A program made the translations under genes and the position numbers. Below are positions 1 through 7,064 of a stretch of 27,944 nucleotides of DNA, one piece after another. Under the pieces are notes generated by a model. That model did no database searches. It saw only the letters and a program-made list of their open reading frames with translations, and had not been told where the DNA came from. Position 1 is the stretch's first letter. Each line of letters begins with the position of its first letter. The DNA comes from a virus. The stretch spans positions 1 through 27,944 of IMG/VR virus record IMGVR_UViG_3300031669_000191; one strand, written 5' to 3'.

Positions 1-744
1 ATAGGCACTAAACCCGTTTATAAACTAACTCTAGATGGGATAAAGCTTCATAGTGATATTGGAGAATATTTTAGAGCATTGTCAATTTTTCCTGGTTTAC
101 CTTCTAAGAATGAAAGATGTATCTTTGGAATAGACTTAGGCTATACAGAACCAACTGCTATTATAATATTAGTAGAGGATTCCGTAGGGAGGTTACATTT
201 CCATGGAAGAATTAAACTAAATAAAGTTAATTACTATATTCAAGAGAAGATTATAGACTGGTTGGACACTAAATTTGAACCTATGATAATAGGAATTGAT
301 GAGGGTTCTGCTGGAAAAGCAGTAATTCCAAGATTAAAAGAACATGAGGAGTTTATCCATAAAGACTTTGCTAAAAAGATTATTCCCATAAACTTCTCAT
401 CTAATATTGTTTTAGGAACTGATTCAGAGGGGAATGAAATTAAAAGTAAAACAAAACCTTTTTCTGTTGGAGTATTACAAAATTATACTAACAATCATAA
501 GATTGTATACTCCTCTACAGATTTAGAGATGATAACAGAATTAGAAAGAATGACTTATTCTAAAACTCCTACTGGAGATATCGTATATAGAACTTTAACT
601 CAGACAGGAGGTAAGAAGGGAGAAGACCATTTCACTGCTGCTTTATTATGTGGAGCATTAGCATATTATTTGGAAGTAGAGAGTTTGGATTTTAGAGCAA
701 GAAAGAAAAAACTAGCCAAAACACAATGGTTTATAGGTGGTTAA
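1..744 (+). CDS. Terminase large subunit, C-terminal nuclease part (5' end outside window)
   Basis: The reading frame is open from base 1 to the TAA at 742-744, so the gene begins upstream; the ATPase half is not in the window. The visible part has the RNase H-like nuclease pattern of large terminases, which cut concatemeric DNA during head filling. A first acidic strand reads FGIDLGYTEPTAI (Asp codon at 133-135). A second reads IIGIDEGSAGKA (Asp-Glu at 298-303). A final helix motif reads GEDHFTAALLCGALAYY (Asp at 625-627, His at 628-630). These three clusters match the metal-binding acidic triad expected for the family. The next gene, a portal, starts one base after this stop, the normal packaging order. 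A TTG at 79 could be called as a start by software, but the sequence before it is in frame and protein-like, so I treat this as a truncated gene. Confidence 0.88.
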   Translation: MGTKPVYKLTLDGIKLHSDIGEYFRALSIFPGLPSKNERCIFGIDLGYTEPTAIIILVEDSVGRLHFHGRIKLNKVNYYIQEKIIDWLDTKFEPMIIGIDEGSAGKAVIPRLKEHEEFIHKDFAKKIIPINFSSNIVLGTDSEGNEIKSKTKPFSVGVLQNYTNNHKIVYSSTDLEMITELERMTYSKTPTGDIVYRTLTQTGGKKGEDHFTAALLCGALAYYLEVESLDFRARKKKLAKTQWFIGG

Positions 745-745
745 G

Positions 746-2239
746 ATGAAAGAAGAAACTGCTGATATAAAAGAAAAGAAAATAAAACACGCATTTTCAG
801 CTACATATATGAATACATGGGGAGGACTAACTAATTGGAGTCCTGAAGATGTAGATAAATTAGATGTAGATGATATAAATAAATATTGGAAGGTAATAGA
901 AGAGTGTAGATTCTATTATAAAAGAGACCCAATAGCTTCAACTGTAGTAAATAAATTAGTTGAAATAGCAATAACTGATCTACAGTTGGAACAAAATAAA
1001 CTCTCTGATAATGAATTTAGACTCTTTGAACGTCTCCTACCAAGATTACAAGAATTCTCAGAATCTTGTGCCTTAGAGTTTCTAGTAACTGGATTAGTAG
1101 TTCCAGAAATTAAGTATAATTTACTTACACAAGATGAAGTTAAAAAATTGGGAGTTAAAAAGAAAAGTACATTATCACTTCCAACTAAAATGTGGCTACG
1201 TGATCCTACAACTATTAAAATAAAATCTCCACTTGTAGGAGGAGATATATCTTATTTTGTAGTTCTTCCAGAAGAGCTAGTACATTTTATCCAAACTAAA
1301 GGTAGATATCCAGATGGAACTCTTGATGAAGAATTGTATCAAGAGATCGTTAGAGATTACCCTGAATTTGTAAAAGCTGTGGAAGATGGAAATAAAGAAC
1401 TTCTCTTAGAAAATGATTTAATTATCCGAAGAAGGGTAATTACTGGTACAGAATTCCCAATTCCTTATCTATATTCTGCATTAGAATCTCTTAAACATAA
1501 GAGGAATATTAGAAGGATGGATTATGCAATTGCTGCTAGAATCATAGGAGCTATCCAACTCTTTAGATTAGGAGATAAAGATTTTCCTATAACAGAAGAT
1601 GATGAAGATGCTTTTGAAGATATAAGACAGCAAATGACATGGAGAAACTCTGGAGAAAGGGACATAGAAAAGATATTCCAATTGTTTGCTAATCATACTT
1701 TACAGATTGATTGGATTATGCCAGATGCTAAAGCCCTTTTAGATGAGAAAAAATATGCTGAGATAAATCAGGATATTTTCTTCGCTTTAGGGTTTCCTAG
1801 AATTCTTACTACTGGTGAAACAGAACGTTCTCAATCTTCTGATCCAGATTTTGCAGTTATTTCTCCTACTAAGACTATGGAGAGTATGCAAAGAAAGCTT
1901 ATTACAATTGTAGAAGATATTGTTTATAACATATCTGATAGAAATGGATTTAAAGATGTACCAACTGTTTCCTTTGGGAGGATTAATCTTAACAAGTTAG
2001 AAGACTTTACTAATGCTTGGGTTCAGTTATATGAAACTGGAAATCTTTCTAGAGAGACATTTGTAGGAGCATTTGGATATGACTTCAATGAGGAAATTAA
2101 AAAGAGAAAACAAGAGGAGGACCTCTTAGAAGAGTTGGGAGTTCCTGCGTATGCACCAGTTCCTTTCTCTCCTCAACCAGAAAGTCCCAATAACACTCAA
2201 GAAAAACCAAAAAATACACCTAAAAATTCTGATAAATAG
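746..2239 (+). CDS. Portal protein
   Basis: This 497-residue protein is the likely dodecameric portal, the DNA channel at one capsid vertex and docking site for terminase and the neck. The length is typical of siphovirus portals. The position directly after terminase and before a maturation protease is diagnostic. The C-terminal half has portal-like features: a helical stretch beginning YAIAARIIGAIQLFRLGD, an acidic segment, then NQDIFFALGFPRILTTGE (around residue 340-360), which resembles the loop seen before the long C-terminal helices in portals. The tail is Pro/Asn/Lys-rich and probably disordered. I chose the ATG at 746 because AGGTGG at 735-740 lies 5 bases upstream; a GTG at 737 would overlap that ribosome site. 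The family assignment rests on context plus motif resemblance, not on an alignment. Confidence 0.82.
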   Translation: MKEETADIKEKKIKHAFSATYMNTWGGLTNWSPEDVDKLDVDDINKYWKVIEECRFYYKRDPIASTVVNKLVEIAITDLQLEQNKLSDNEFRLFERLLPRLQEFSESCALEFLVTGLVVPEIKYNLLTQDEVKKLGVKKKSTLSLPTKMWLRDPTTIKIKSPLVGGDISYFVVLPEELVHFIQTKGRYPDGTLDEELYQEIVRDYPEFVKAVEDGNKELLLENDLIIRRRVITGTEFPIPYLYSALESLKHKRNIRRMDYAIAARIIGAIQLFRLGDKDFPITEDDEDAFEDIRQQMTWRNSGERDIEKIFQLFANHTLQIDWIMPDAKALLDEKKYAEINQDIFFALGFPRILTTGETERSQSSDPDFAVISPTKTMESMQRKLITIVEDIVYNISDRNGFKDVPTVSFGRINLNKLEDFTNAWVQLYETGNLSRETFVGAFGYDFNEEIKKRKQEEDLLEELGVPAYAPVPFSPQPESPNNTQEKPKNTPKNSDK

Positions 2240-2277
2240 GGTAAATAAAAGGCTAAACGGTGTTTTTGGAAGATTTT

Positions 2278-2286
2278 TGGTATAAT
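2278..2286 (+). promoter_or_regulatory. Extended -10 promoter upstream of the head genes
   Basis: The sequence TGGTATAAT is a perfect extended -10 element (TGn followed by TATAAT at 2281-2286) for a vegetative sigma-70/sigma-A holoenzyme. No convincing -35 hexamer lies 16-18 bases upstream, which is acceptable for extended -10 promoters. Expected transcription start is about 2291-2294, giving a leader of roughly 50 bases before the protease start at 2341. It lies in the only gap between the portal and head genes, so it could give the capsid block its own transcript. Confidence 0.55.
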
Positions 2287-2290
2287 ATAG

Positions 2291-2341
2291 ATGAGTGAAT
2301 ACGGTTGCATATATACAGATTCTATAATTAGAGGTATTTAA
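2291..2341 (+). CDS. Possible 16-residue leader peptide
   Basis: An ATG 5 bases after the TATAAT opens a 16-codon frame whose TAA (2339-2341) overlaps the ATG of the protease gene as TAATG. The product would be MSEYGCIYTDSIIRGI. Translation would need a leaderless or nearly leaderless message, because the predicted RNA start lies at or within a few bases of this ATG and no ribosome site can precede it. The overlap with the next start would allow translational coupling. The frame is short enough to occur by chance, so this is a weak call. Confidence 0.2.
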   Translation: MSEYGCIYTDSIIRGI

Positions 2342-3354
2342 TGAAAAATGCTTTTAAGATAAATACTGACATAGAATTAATACAAGATAAGGACACTGCT
2401 GGTGAGGCATTCGCCTCTATCAGTTTAAATCCTTTTTATCAATGGGCAAAGATTGTCGTTACTGACAATAAACCTAATGCGAATAAACACAGGATTCCAC
2501 AAAGTGAGTTTGTTAATCTCACTAATACAGGTATCTTTGCTCCAGTTAAAATGGCTGAGTCCGAAATTTCTCCAGGACATGATAAAACAACTGGTAAACC
2601 AATTGGTACAATTACACAGTTTGCAGTAGAAGGGAACCGACTAATAGCTCTATCTGCACTTTGGAAAAAAGAACGTCCAGATGATATAAATCTGTTAAAA
2701 GAAATGTATTTAAATGGAAAACCTCCACAAGTTTCTTGGGAGGTATCTTATGAAAAAGAGCAAGAAGAGGATGATGGTGTTACGGCACTGCTCGGCACAA
2801 CCCTTACTGGACTTGCAGTTGTATCAAATCCAGCTTATGTTGGTAGGACTACTTTTGTTGCAATGTCCTCGAAAGATAATAATGAAGAAGAGGAGGCTGA
2901 TTCCGTGGATGAATTAGAAAAAGCTAAAACTCGTATTGCAGAAATGGATATCGAACTAGAAACACTTAAGGAGCAGTTGAAAGCTAAAGAGGACTATGAA
3001 GATTTAAAAGCGGAGCTGGAGAATCTCAAAGAATTCAAAGCTGAAATTGAACGTCTAGAGCAAGAGATAGAATTAATTGCGAAAATAAAAGACAAGTTTG
3101 ATGAGGCTGGCGTTGAAAAAGAAGATGCCTATTTTAGTGAGAATAAGAAACTGCTCTTAGGTCTAGATGCAAATGCGTTAGACTTTATGATACAGGAAAT
3201 GGTGTCTTTTGCTGCAAAGCAATCACAGGCATCTATAGAAGATGATAATCCAAAAATTCCTGATTTTAAAGGTAAGAAACCTGTTAAAATGACTCCTAAG
3301 GAGTTGGCAGACGGTTTACGTGATGTTGATGAAAATAAACGTAAGCAAAAATAA
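2341..3354 (+). CDS. Capsid maturation protease fused to coiled-coil scaffold
   Basis: This 337-residue protein looks like a prohead serine protease followed by a scaffold. Residues 1 to about 175 carry the protease-like part: a His in SEISPGHDK (H80), a Ser in the strand PPQVSWEVSYE (S132, with S136 as alternative), then LTGLAVVSNPAYVGRT, which matches the conserved 'L-x-G-hydrophobic-S-x-V-x-N/R-P-A' end of phage prohead proteases. Residues about 185-250 are Glu/Lys/Leu heptad-rich coiled coil, and the tail is basic (ENKRKQK), as expected of a scaffold that binds capsid subunits. The major capsid protein two genes on is only 301 residues and has no obvious N-terminal scaffold domain, which fits a separate scaffold here. 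GAGGT at 2331-2335 is 5 bases from the ATG. The gene sits directly behind the 2278-2286 promoter. Confidence 0.75.
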   Translation: MKNAFKINTDIELIQDKDTAGEAFASISLNPFYQWAKIVVTDNKPNANKHRIPQSEFVNLTNTGIFAPVKMAESEISPGHDKTTGKPIGTITQFAVEGNRLIALSALWKKERPDDINLLKEMYLNGKPPQVSWEVSYEKEQEEDDGVTALLGTTLTGLAVVSNPAYVGRTTFVAMSSKDNNEEEEADSVDELEKAKTRIAEMDIELETLKEQLKAKEDYEDLKAELENLKEFKAEIERLEQEIELIAKIKDKFDEAGVEKEDAYFSENKKLLLGLDANALDFMIQEMVSFAAKQSQASIEDDNPKIPDFKGKKPVKMTPKELADGLRDVDENKRKQK

Positions 3355-3380
3355 TTTTATAAGTAGGAGATAATTAAATC

Positions 3381-3953
3381 ATGGAAATTAATCACTACGG
3401 CGATACCCTTTTGGGGCTTGTTGCTCAAGAAAACATCGTTGAAGGTCGTATGATTTTGCTGACTACAAATGTTCACTCTCGGAACTTTGGTAGTCAATCT
3501 GACCTTCCAGGAGCTAAACTTCCTGATGATGCTACTGAGTCTACAAGAGCTAAATTTTGTGTAGCGTTTGAGCAAGACAACCGTTCCCTGCCAATCTATC
3601 AACCACACCCCGCCTATTCTTGGGCTTTAAGGTATGGATTCGATCAAGATGCTAATGCCCCATTTGAGGCTGAAGTTTATCTTACACATCCTGGGGTTCA
3701 GGAAGGTCAAACAATTCCATCCGGTCAGGGTGCAGTAGGAATTGGTGATGAAAGTATTCTCACTGTTCCTTCTGGTGCATATGTCTATAGTGCTGAGATA
3801 GAAGTTCCTGGCGCTTATCTAGATGTTTGTAATACTGATGAAGACGGTGCTGATGAGGCTGGAAAACTTAAAGTGGGAACAACGCACCCCGTTGCTGAGG
3901 TTGTTAGATACAACGATACAACTAACCGCTTGACCTTCAGAATCTTTGAATAG
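3381..3953 (+). CDS. Head decoration-like protein
   Basis: This 190-residue protein is placed between the scaffold/protease and the major capsid gene, where many siphoviruses encode a capsid-stabilising decoration protein. The sequence is beta-rich with conserved-looking turns: LVAQENIVEGRMILLTT near the start, NRSLPIYQPHPAYSWALRYG in the middle, and IPSGQGAVGIGDESILTVPS, which resembles the 'strand, Pro-Ser-Gly, strand' pattern of decoration-type virion proteins. It ends with a strand reading TTNRLTFRIFE. There are no membrane segments and no catalytic motif. AGGAG at 3365-3369 lies 11 bases from the ATG. The capsid gene follows 14 bases after the stop, so the two are probably co-translated. 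The function is inferred from position and fold impression; a minor structural role is the alternative. Confidence 0.55.
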   Translation: MEINHYGDTLLGLVAQENIVEGRMILLTTNVHSRNFGSQSDLPGAKLPDDATESTRAKFCVAFEQDNRSLPIYQPHPAYSWALRYGFDQDANAPFEAEVYLTHPGVQEGQTIPSGQGAVGIGDESILTVPSGAYVYSAEIEVPGAYLDVCNTDEDGADEAGKLKVGTTHPVAEVVRYNDTTNRLTFRIFE

Positions 3954-3967
3954 GAGGTATAAGAAAA

Positions 3968-4873
3968 ATGAATGAGAATGAACTTAATACTGCTGTAGCT
4001 GAGCTATTTAAAGCTGGTGATAGGGATGCTTTAGCAGAAATGATCGTAGAGTATATTCAACCAAATCATATTACAGTTGATTTTGTGAGCATGTTGTTAA
4101 ATGCACGTTCACTTAAGCCTGGAGATAGTTTGGTGAAGAAACTCAGAAAAGGTATTGAAGTTCGTACATTAGTTCCTGGTTCGATTCACTTGTCTAGTGA
4201 AGTTACTGTAACTGATCGTGTGAACTATATTCTTGATGGGTCAGACGTTAAAGTGACTTACAATGAATGGGAAATGGAAAACGGTGAGATTGGTACGGTT
4301 GGCGAGATACAACGAGAGATGCTTGCCAAACTAAAAGATAGTTTTCAAAACAAAGTATTCACAGCCCTATCCACAATATGGAGTGCTGTTAATACTCCAG
4401 ATAACTATGTAGCTGTTGGTGGTACTATTACAGCTGAGGTACTTGAAGCTGCTATTGATAGAATAAATCAAACAACTGCTGGTGTGAAGGCTGTTATAGG
4501 TGTCAGGTCTGCTATGACCCCAATTACTAAGTTTGGTGGTTTTTGGAGTGATGGGACTAATGTTGGTTATACAGAAACAGCATTAGAAGAAATCCGAAAC
4601 AAGGGTTATCTTGGCAAGTATTACGGTGCTGATCTACTCATGTTAGACCAAATTTGGGATAACTTTGAAGATGTAAATGCACTATTACCTACAGACAAAA
4701 TTCTAGTTATTGGAGAGAATGTTGGTGAGTTTATTACTTATGGGGATGTAAAAACTAAAAACTATAGCGATATGAGACCCACGCCTCCACAATGGTTCTT
4801 AGAGCTATATCAGCAATTTGGTTTGCTAATATGGGCTGCTCAAGGAATTTATGTGATAGGTGATCTCAGCTAA
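3968..4873 (+). CDS. Major capsid protein (HK97 fold)
   Basis: This 301-residue protein is the best candidate for the shell subunit. It follows protease/scaffold and decoration genes. It has the expected HK97-like plan: an N-terminal arm, a long helix around residues 106-131 (GEIQREMLAKLKDSFQNKV), an A-domain-like alternation of strands and helices, and a C-terminal end with MRPTPPQWFLELYQQFGL and GIYVIGDLS. The length suits a mature subunit without an attached scaffold, consistent with the separate coiled-coil scaffold upstream. Its ribosome site is one of the strongest in the window (AGGAGGT at 3952-3958, 9 bases from ATG), as expected for the most abundant virion protein. A stable hairpin follows the stop. 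Codon use is less AT-extreme than in the neck genes, consistent with high expression. Confidence 0.78.
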   Translation: MNENELNTAVAELFKAGDRDALAEMIVEYIQPNHITVDFVSMLLNARSLKPGDSLVKKLRKGIEVRTLVPGSIHLSSEVTVTDRVNYILDGSDVKVTYNEWEMENGEIGTVGEIQREMLAKLKDSFQNKVFTALSTIWSAVNTPDNYVAVGGTITAEVLEAAIDRINQTTAGVKAVIGVRSAMTPITKFGGFWSDGTNVGYTETALEEIRNKGYLGKYYGADLLMLDQIWDNFEDVNALLPTDKILVIGENVGEFITYGDVKTKNYSDMRPTPPQWFLELYQQFGLLIWAAQGIYVIGDLS

Positions 4874-4893
4874 ACAATATAACTTTCAGTTTT

Positions 4894-4956
4894 TGGGGGT
4901 GGTTATGGCTTATTATTTAATTTATTGGATTAACTTTTATTGCCTATCCACCCCCA
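4894..4956 (+). terminator. Hairpin after the major capsid gene (partial terminator or RNA-stability element)
   Basis: TGGGGGTGG at 4894-4902 pairs perfectly (9 bp, mostly G-C) with CCACCCCCA at 4948-4956. The 45-base loop can extend the stem with AT/GGC against GCC/AT, and holds a small TTAAT/ATTAA hairpin. The run after the stem (TTTGTATT) is a poor U-tract, so this is more likely an attenuating terminator or a 3' end stabiliser than a full stop. It separates the capsid gene from the next gene, which has its own strong ribosome site AAAGGAGG at 4965-4972. Confidence 0.5.
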
Positions 4957-4978
4957 TTTGTATTAAAGGAGGATTAAA

Positions 4979-5479
4979 ATGGATGTCTCTACTTATGGAC
5001 TAATGCAGACCAATAAACCAATCAGGTCTTACATTAAAACAATATTAGGAAAGGTATTTGTAAATGTTCTAAACCCCTTTACAGATTCTATAGAGGGACG
5101 GATTTTAACAGGTGATCCTAGAAAACATCTTAATGGGTCAATAATAGATGTATGGTCAGAAAAGGAAGATGTCTACCTAAGAAATGCTAATCAAAAGCAT
5201 TTTGAAGAGGGATATATAATTCCTTATGTCAGAGAAGATAAAGAGCAAACTGAAGAGGAACATCTAAACACTTTAAATGATGATGAAGTTGAGAAATTAT
5301 TGAAGAGTAAGTTTTTTACTCTTAGCAATGCAGTAAATAAAATGACAGCCGTTGCTCCTATTTATAGGACATTAGAGATGGCTAAAGATATGGAAAAGTC
5401 TGAAAAAATTATAAAATTTTTAGAGGGAAGAATTTCTGAAATCCAAATGAAGGAATATGAACTCCCTGAAGAAGATTAA
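4979..5479 (+). CDS. Hypothetical protein after the capsid gene
   Basis: I do not recognise this 166-residue protein. It has an N-terminal beta-type region (GKVFVNVLNPFTDSIEGRI, then SIIDVWSEKEDVYLRN), a linker of acidic residues around 88-105, and a helical C-terminal half (AVNKMTAVAPIYRTLEMAKD and EKSEKIIKFLEGRISEIQMK) that could form a helical bundle or oligomer. It is highly charged, has no cysteine pairs and no membrane segment, so it is probably soluble or virion-associated. The ribosome site is strong (AAAGGAGG, 6 bases from ATG) and the gene lies between the capsid gene and two surface proteins. A small head protein or capsid-assembly factor is a reasonable guess from position only. 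Confidence 0.6.
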   Translation: MDVSTYGLMQTNKPIRSYIKTILGKVFVNVLNPFTDSIEGRILTGDPRKHLNGSIIDVWSEKEDVYLRNANQKHFEEGYIIPYVREDKEQTEEEHLNTLNDDEVEKLLKSKFFTLSNAVNKMTAVAPIYRTLEMAKDMEKSEKIIKFLEGRISEIQMKEYELPEED

Positions 5480-5490
5480 AAAAGAATTAT

Positions 5491-6456
5491 ATGGCTATTG
5501 ATGAAAATAATAGGATAGAAGTTGTTCTTCCAGATGACACAATAATAGGTGCTATTGATGGTACAGTCATAGCAGATGTTACAGGTCAAGGTGACGTTCC
5601 TATTACATTAGATTCTGAAGTGGTCGATGTTGATGCAACCGGTCAGGGAGACATTCCAATTACACTCGATTCCGAAGTTGTGGATGTTGATGCAACAGGT
5701 CAAGGTGATATACCTGTAACATTAGATTCTGAAGTGGTTGATGTTGATGCTACTGGTCAGGGTGATATTCCAATCACATTAGATTCTGAAGTAATTACTG
5801 CTGATATAGCAACTATAAGCAATATTGTTCCACAATTTGATGACACCGATAAACAGGCTATAAGTCTGTACGCTAAAAATATTATCGCTGGTGATACCCC
5901 TCTAGTGAGTTCTGACTGTGGTGGGCTAAAGACCATGAGTTCTCGCCACTGGCACATGCACAACGGAAACATGTTCACAGCACACATAGACCAAGCTGTG
6001 ACGAACATTGGTGAAATGACTGTTATTGCTTTCAATACACCAGCGACAGGAGAGATTCACTTATGGATCACAGCGTCTTCAACACACGTCGCAGAATTGT
6101 ATCTGTATGAGAACCCAAGCATAGACGTAGACGAAGGCGTAGACCTAACACCTATAAACCGCCGTAGAATTGTACCAATACCAACTTCTGTGCTGTCAAC
6201 TATAGAAACTGCGCCAGAAGTAGGTAAGGTAACGTACTTCTTGGAAGCAGCAGCAGATACGGCGAACATTACCACGACCACAGAAATTGACCATACACCC
6301 CTAATTGGTGGTGAGGGAAAAAAAGCGTTGGGCGATAATGCTGACGAACGGTATGGATATATCCTTGCTACTTCACAGCAATACGCTGTTGTGTTGAAGA
6401 CTGGCACAGACGATGATGCCACACATCACTTAGCGTTGTTATGGATTGAGAGATAA
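5491..6456 (+). CDS. Virion surface protein with N-terminal tag, four 19-residue repeats and an outer domain
   Basis: This 321-residue protein has three parts. Residues 1-20 (MAIDENNRIEVVLPDDTIIG) are nearly the same as the start of the protein at 6521. Residues 27-102 are four tandem 19-residue repeats of the type DATGQGDIPITLDSEVV. Residues about 115-321 form a beta-rich domain that begins with SRHWHMHNGNMFTAH and ends with a strand HHLALLWIER, a type I associate with phage structural proteins. The likely picture is an anchor, a spacer stalk and an outward-facing head, as in head fibres. The ribosome site is weak (AAAGAA before the ATG). The part encoding the outer domain has clearly higher G+C (about 43-45% in lines counted by hand) than neighbouring genes, suggesting separate acquisition. 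A receptor or carbohydrate role is possible but not shown. Confidence 0.6.
   Translation: MAIDENNRIEVVLPDDTIIGAIDGTVIADVTGQGDVPITLDSEVVDVDATGQGDIPITLDSEVVDVDATGQGDIPVTLDSEVVDVDATGQGDIPITLDSEVITADIATISNIVPQFDDTDKQAISLYAKNIIAGDTPLVSSDCGGLKTMSSRHWHMHNGNMFTAHIDQAVTNIGEMTVIAFNTPATGEIHLWITASSTHVAELYLYENPSIDVDEGVDLTPINRRRIVPIPTSVLSTIETAPEVGKVTYFLEAAADTANITTTTEIDHTPLIGGEGKKALGDNADERYGYILATSQQYAVVLKTGTDDDATHHLALLWIER
5569..5796 (+). repeat. Four tandem 57-bp coding repeats
   Basis: Four in-frame copies of a 57-base unit encode variants of DVDATGQGDIPITLDSEVV. Copy 1 (5569-5625) is the most divergent (starts IADVTGQGDVP). Copies 2-4 differ mostly at third codon positions, so selection has kept the protein repeat while the DNA drifted. 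Such a block can change length by recombination and probably sets stalk length. Confidence 0.85.
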
Positions 6457-6480
6457 ATAGAATATTCGATCTAAACCAGG

Positions 6481-6500
6481 AAATTTTGGTACTAAAATTT
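6481..6500 (+). other. Weak AT-only hairpin between the two surface-protein genes
   Basis: AAATTTT (6481-6487) pairs with AAAATTT (6494-6500) across GGTACT, followed by TTATA. All seven pairs are A-T, so stability is low. It lies in the 64-base gap between two related genes and may be a weak RNA-processing site or chance in AT-rich DNA. Confidence 0.2.
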
Positions 6501-6520
6501 TTATAAAGTAGAGGAACTAG

Positions 6521-7060
6521 ATGGCTATTGATAGTGAAAATAGAGTAGAAGTTGTACTTCCAGACGATACAATAATAGGCACTATTACTGATGCAGTTAC
6601 AGTTTCTAGATCGGGGACTGCAATTCTAGCATCATCGCCTGTTTCGGCAGGGACTATTTATACAGCTGGCGACAATCTCGGTGGATTACTAACGTTCACT
6701 AATGCTGCAAAGGTAGTTGGTGGTGGCGGTAAAATAATGGGCGTTATAATTACAGATGATGCCGGACAAGATGCGGACACAGAATTATGGTTGTTTGATA
6801 GAACATTCACAGCCGGAGTAGATAACGCTCCTTGGTCTCCAGTCGAGGTTGAACTACATAATTTGGTTGCTATCATAAGCACTAAAGAGAGTTCCCAAGG
6901 CTGGATTGATGCTGGTACGCCGAGTGTATGTGATATTGAAGTAGCCAGACGCTTTAATTGTATTGGAACAAGTCTATTTGGTAGACTAGTAACACGGGGA
7001 ACACCAACAGAAGTAGCGATTGATGATATTAGAGTTCGTTTAATGTTGAGTCAAGATTAA
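6521..7060 (+). CDS. Second virion surface protein sharing the N-terminal tag
   Basis: This 179-residue protein starts MAIDSENRVEVVLPDDTIIG, a near copy of the first 20 residues of the protein at 5491, at both DNA and protein level. It lacks the 19-residue repeats. The rest is a beta-sandwich-like domain (YTAGDNLGGLLTFTNAAKVV, DADTELWLFDRTFT, then a final strand DIRVRLMLSQD), a type often seen among phage structural genes. The shared start suggests that both proteins attach to the same virion site, with different outer domains. GAGGAA at 6511-6516 serves as the ribosome site. The outer-surface role is inferred from the shared tag and from gene position after the capsid gene; a head decoration protein is the simplest reading. 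Confidence 0.58.
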   Translation: MAIDSENRVEVVLPDDTIIGTITDAVTVSRSGTAILASSPVSAGTIYTAGDNLGGLLTFTNAAKVVGGGGKIMGVIITDDAGQDADTELWLFDRTFTAGVDNAPWSPVEVELHNLVAIISTKESSQGWIDAGTPSVCDIEVARRFNCIGTSLFGRLVTRGTPTEVAIDDIRVRLMLSQD

Positions 7061-7064
7061 GACA

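Noticed and set aside
79-744. TTG at 79 as a true gene start for the terminase
   Set aside because: The frame is open and protein-like from base 1, and the nuclease domain alone would lack the ATPase half. The gene is cut by the window edge.
737-2239. GTG at 737 as portal start
   Set aside because: It lies inside the AGGTGG ribosome site that is well placed for the ATG at 746.
2305-2328. Second promoter from TTGCAT and TATAAT
   Set aside because: The spacer is only 12 bases, far below the 16-18 needed, and the TATAAT overlaps the region just before the protease ribosome site.
4905-5003. 32-residue frame (starts MAYYLIYWINFYCLS) in the gap after the capsid gene
   Set aside because: It runs through the hairpin and overlaps the start of the 4979 gene in another frame. 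The only upstream G-rich run is the hairpin arm, so it is probably chance.
5569-5796. CRISPR-like array
   Set aside because: The repeats are directly tandem without unique spacers, are coding, and are diverged at third codon positions.
6057-6422. Reverse-strand frame of 121 codons opposite the surface protein
   Set aside because: It mirrors a well-formed + strand gene, has no ribosome site or neighbours on that strand, and its sequence is low-complexity Ser/Val-rich as expected of a shadow frame.
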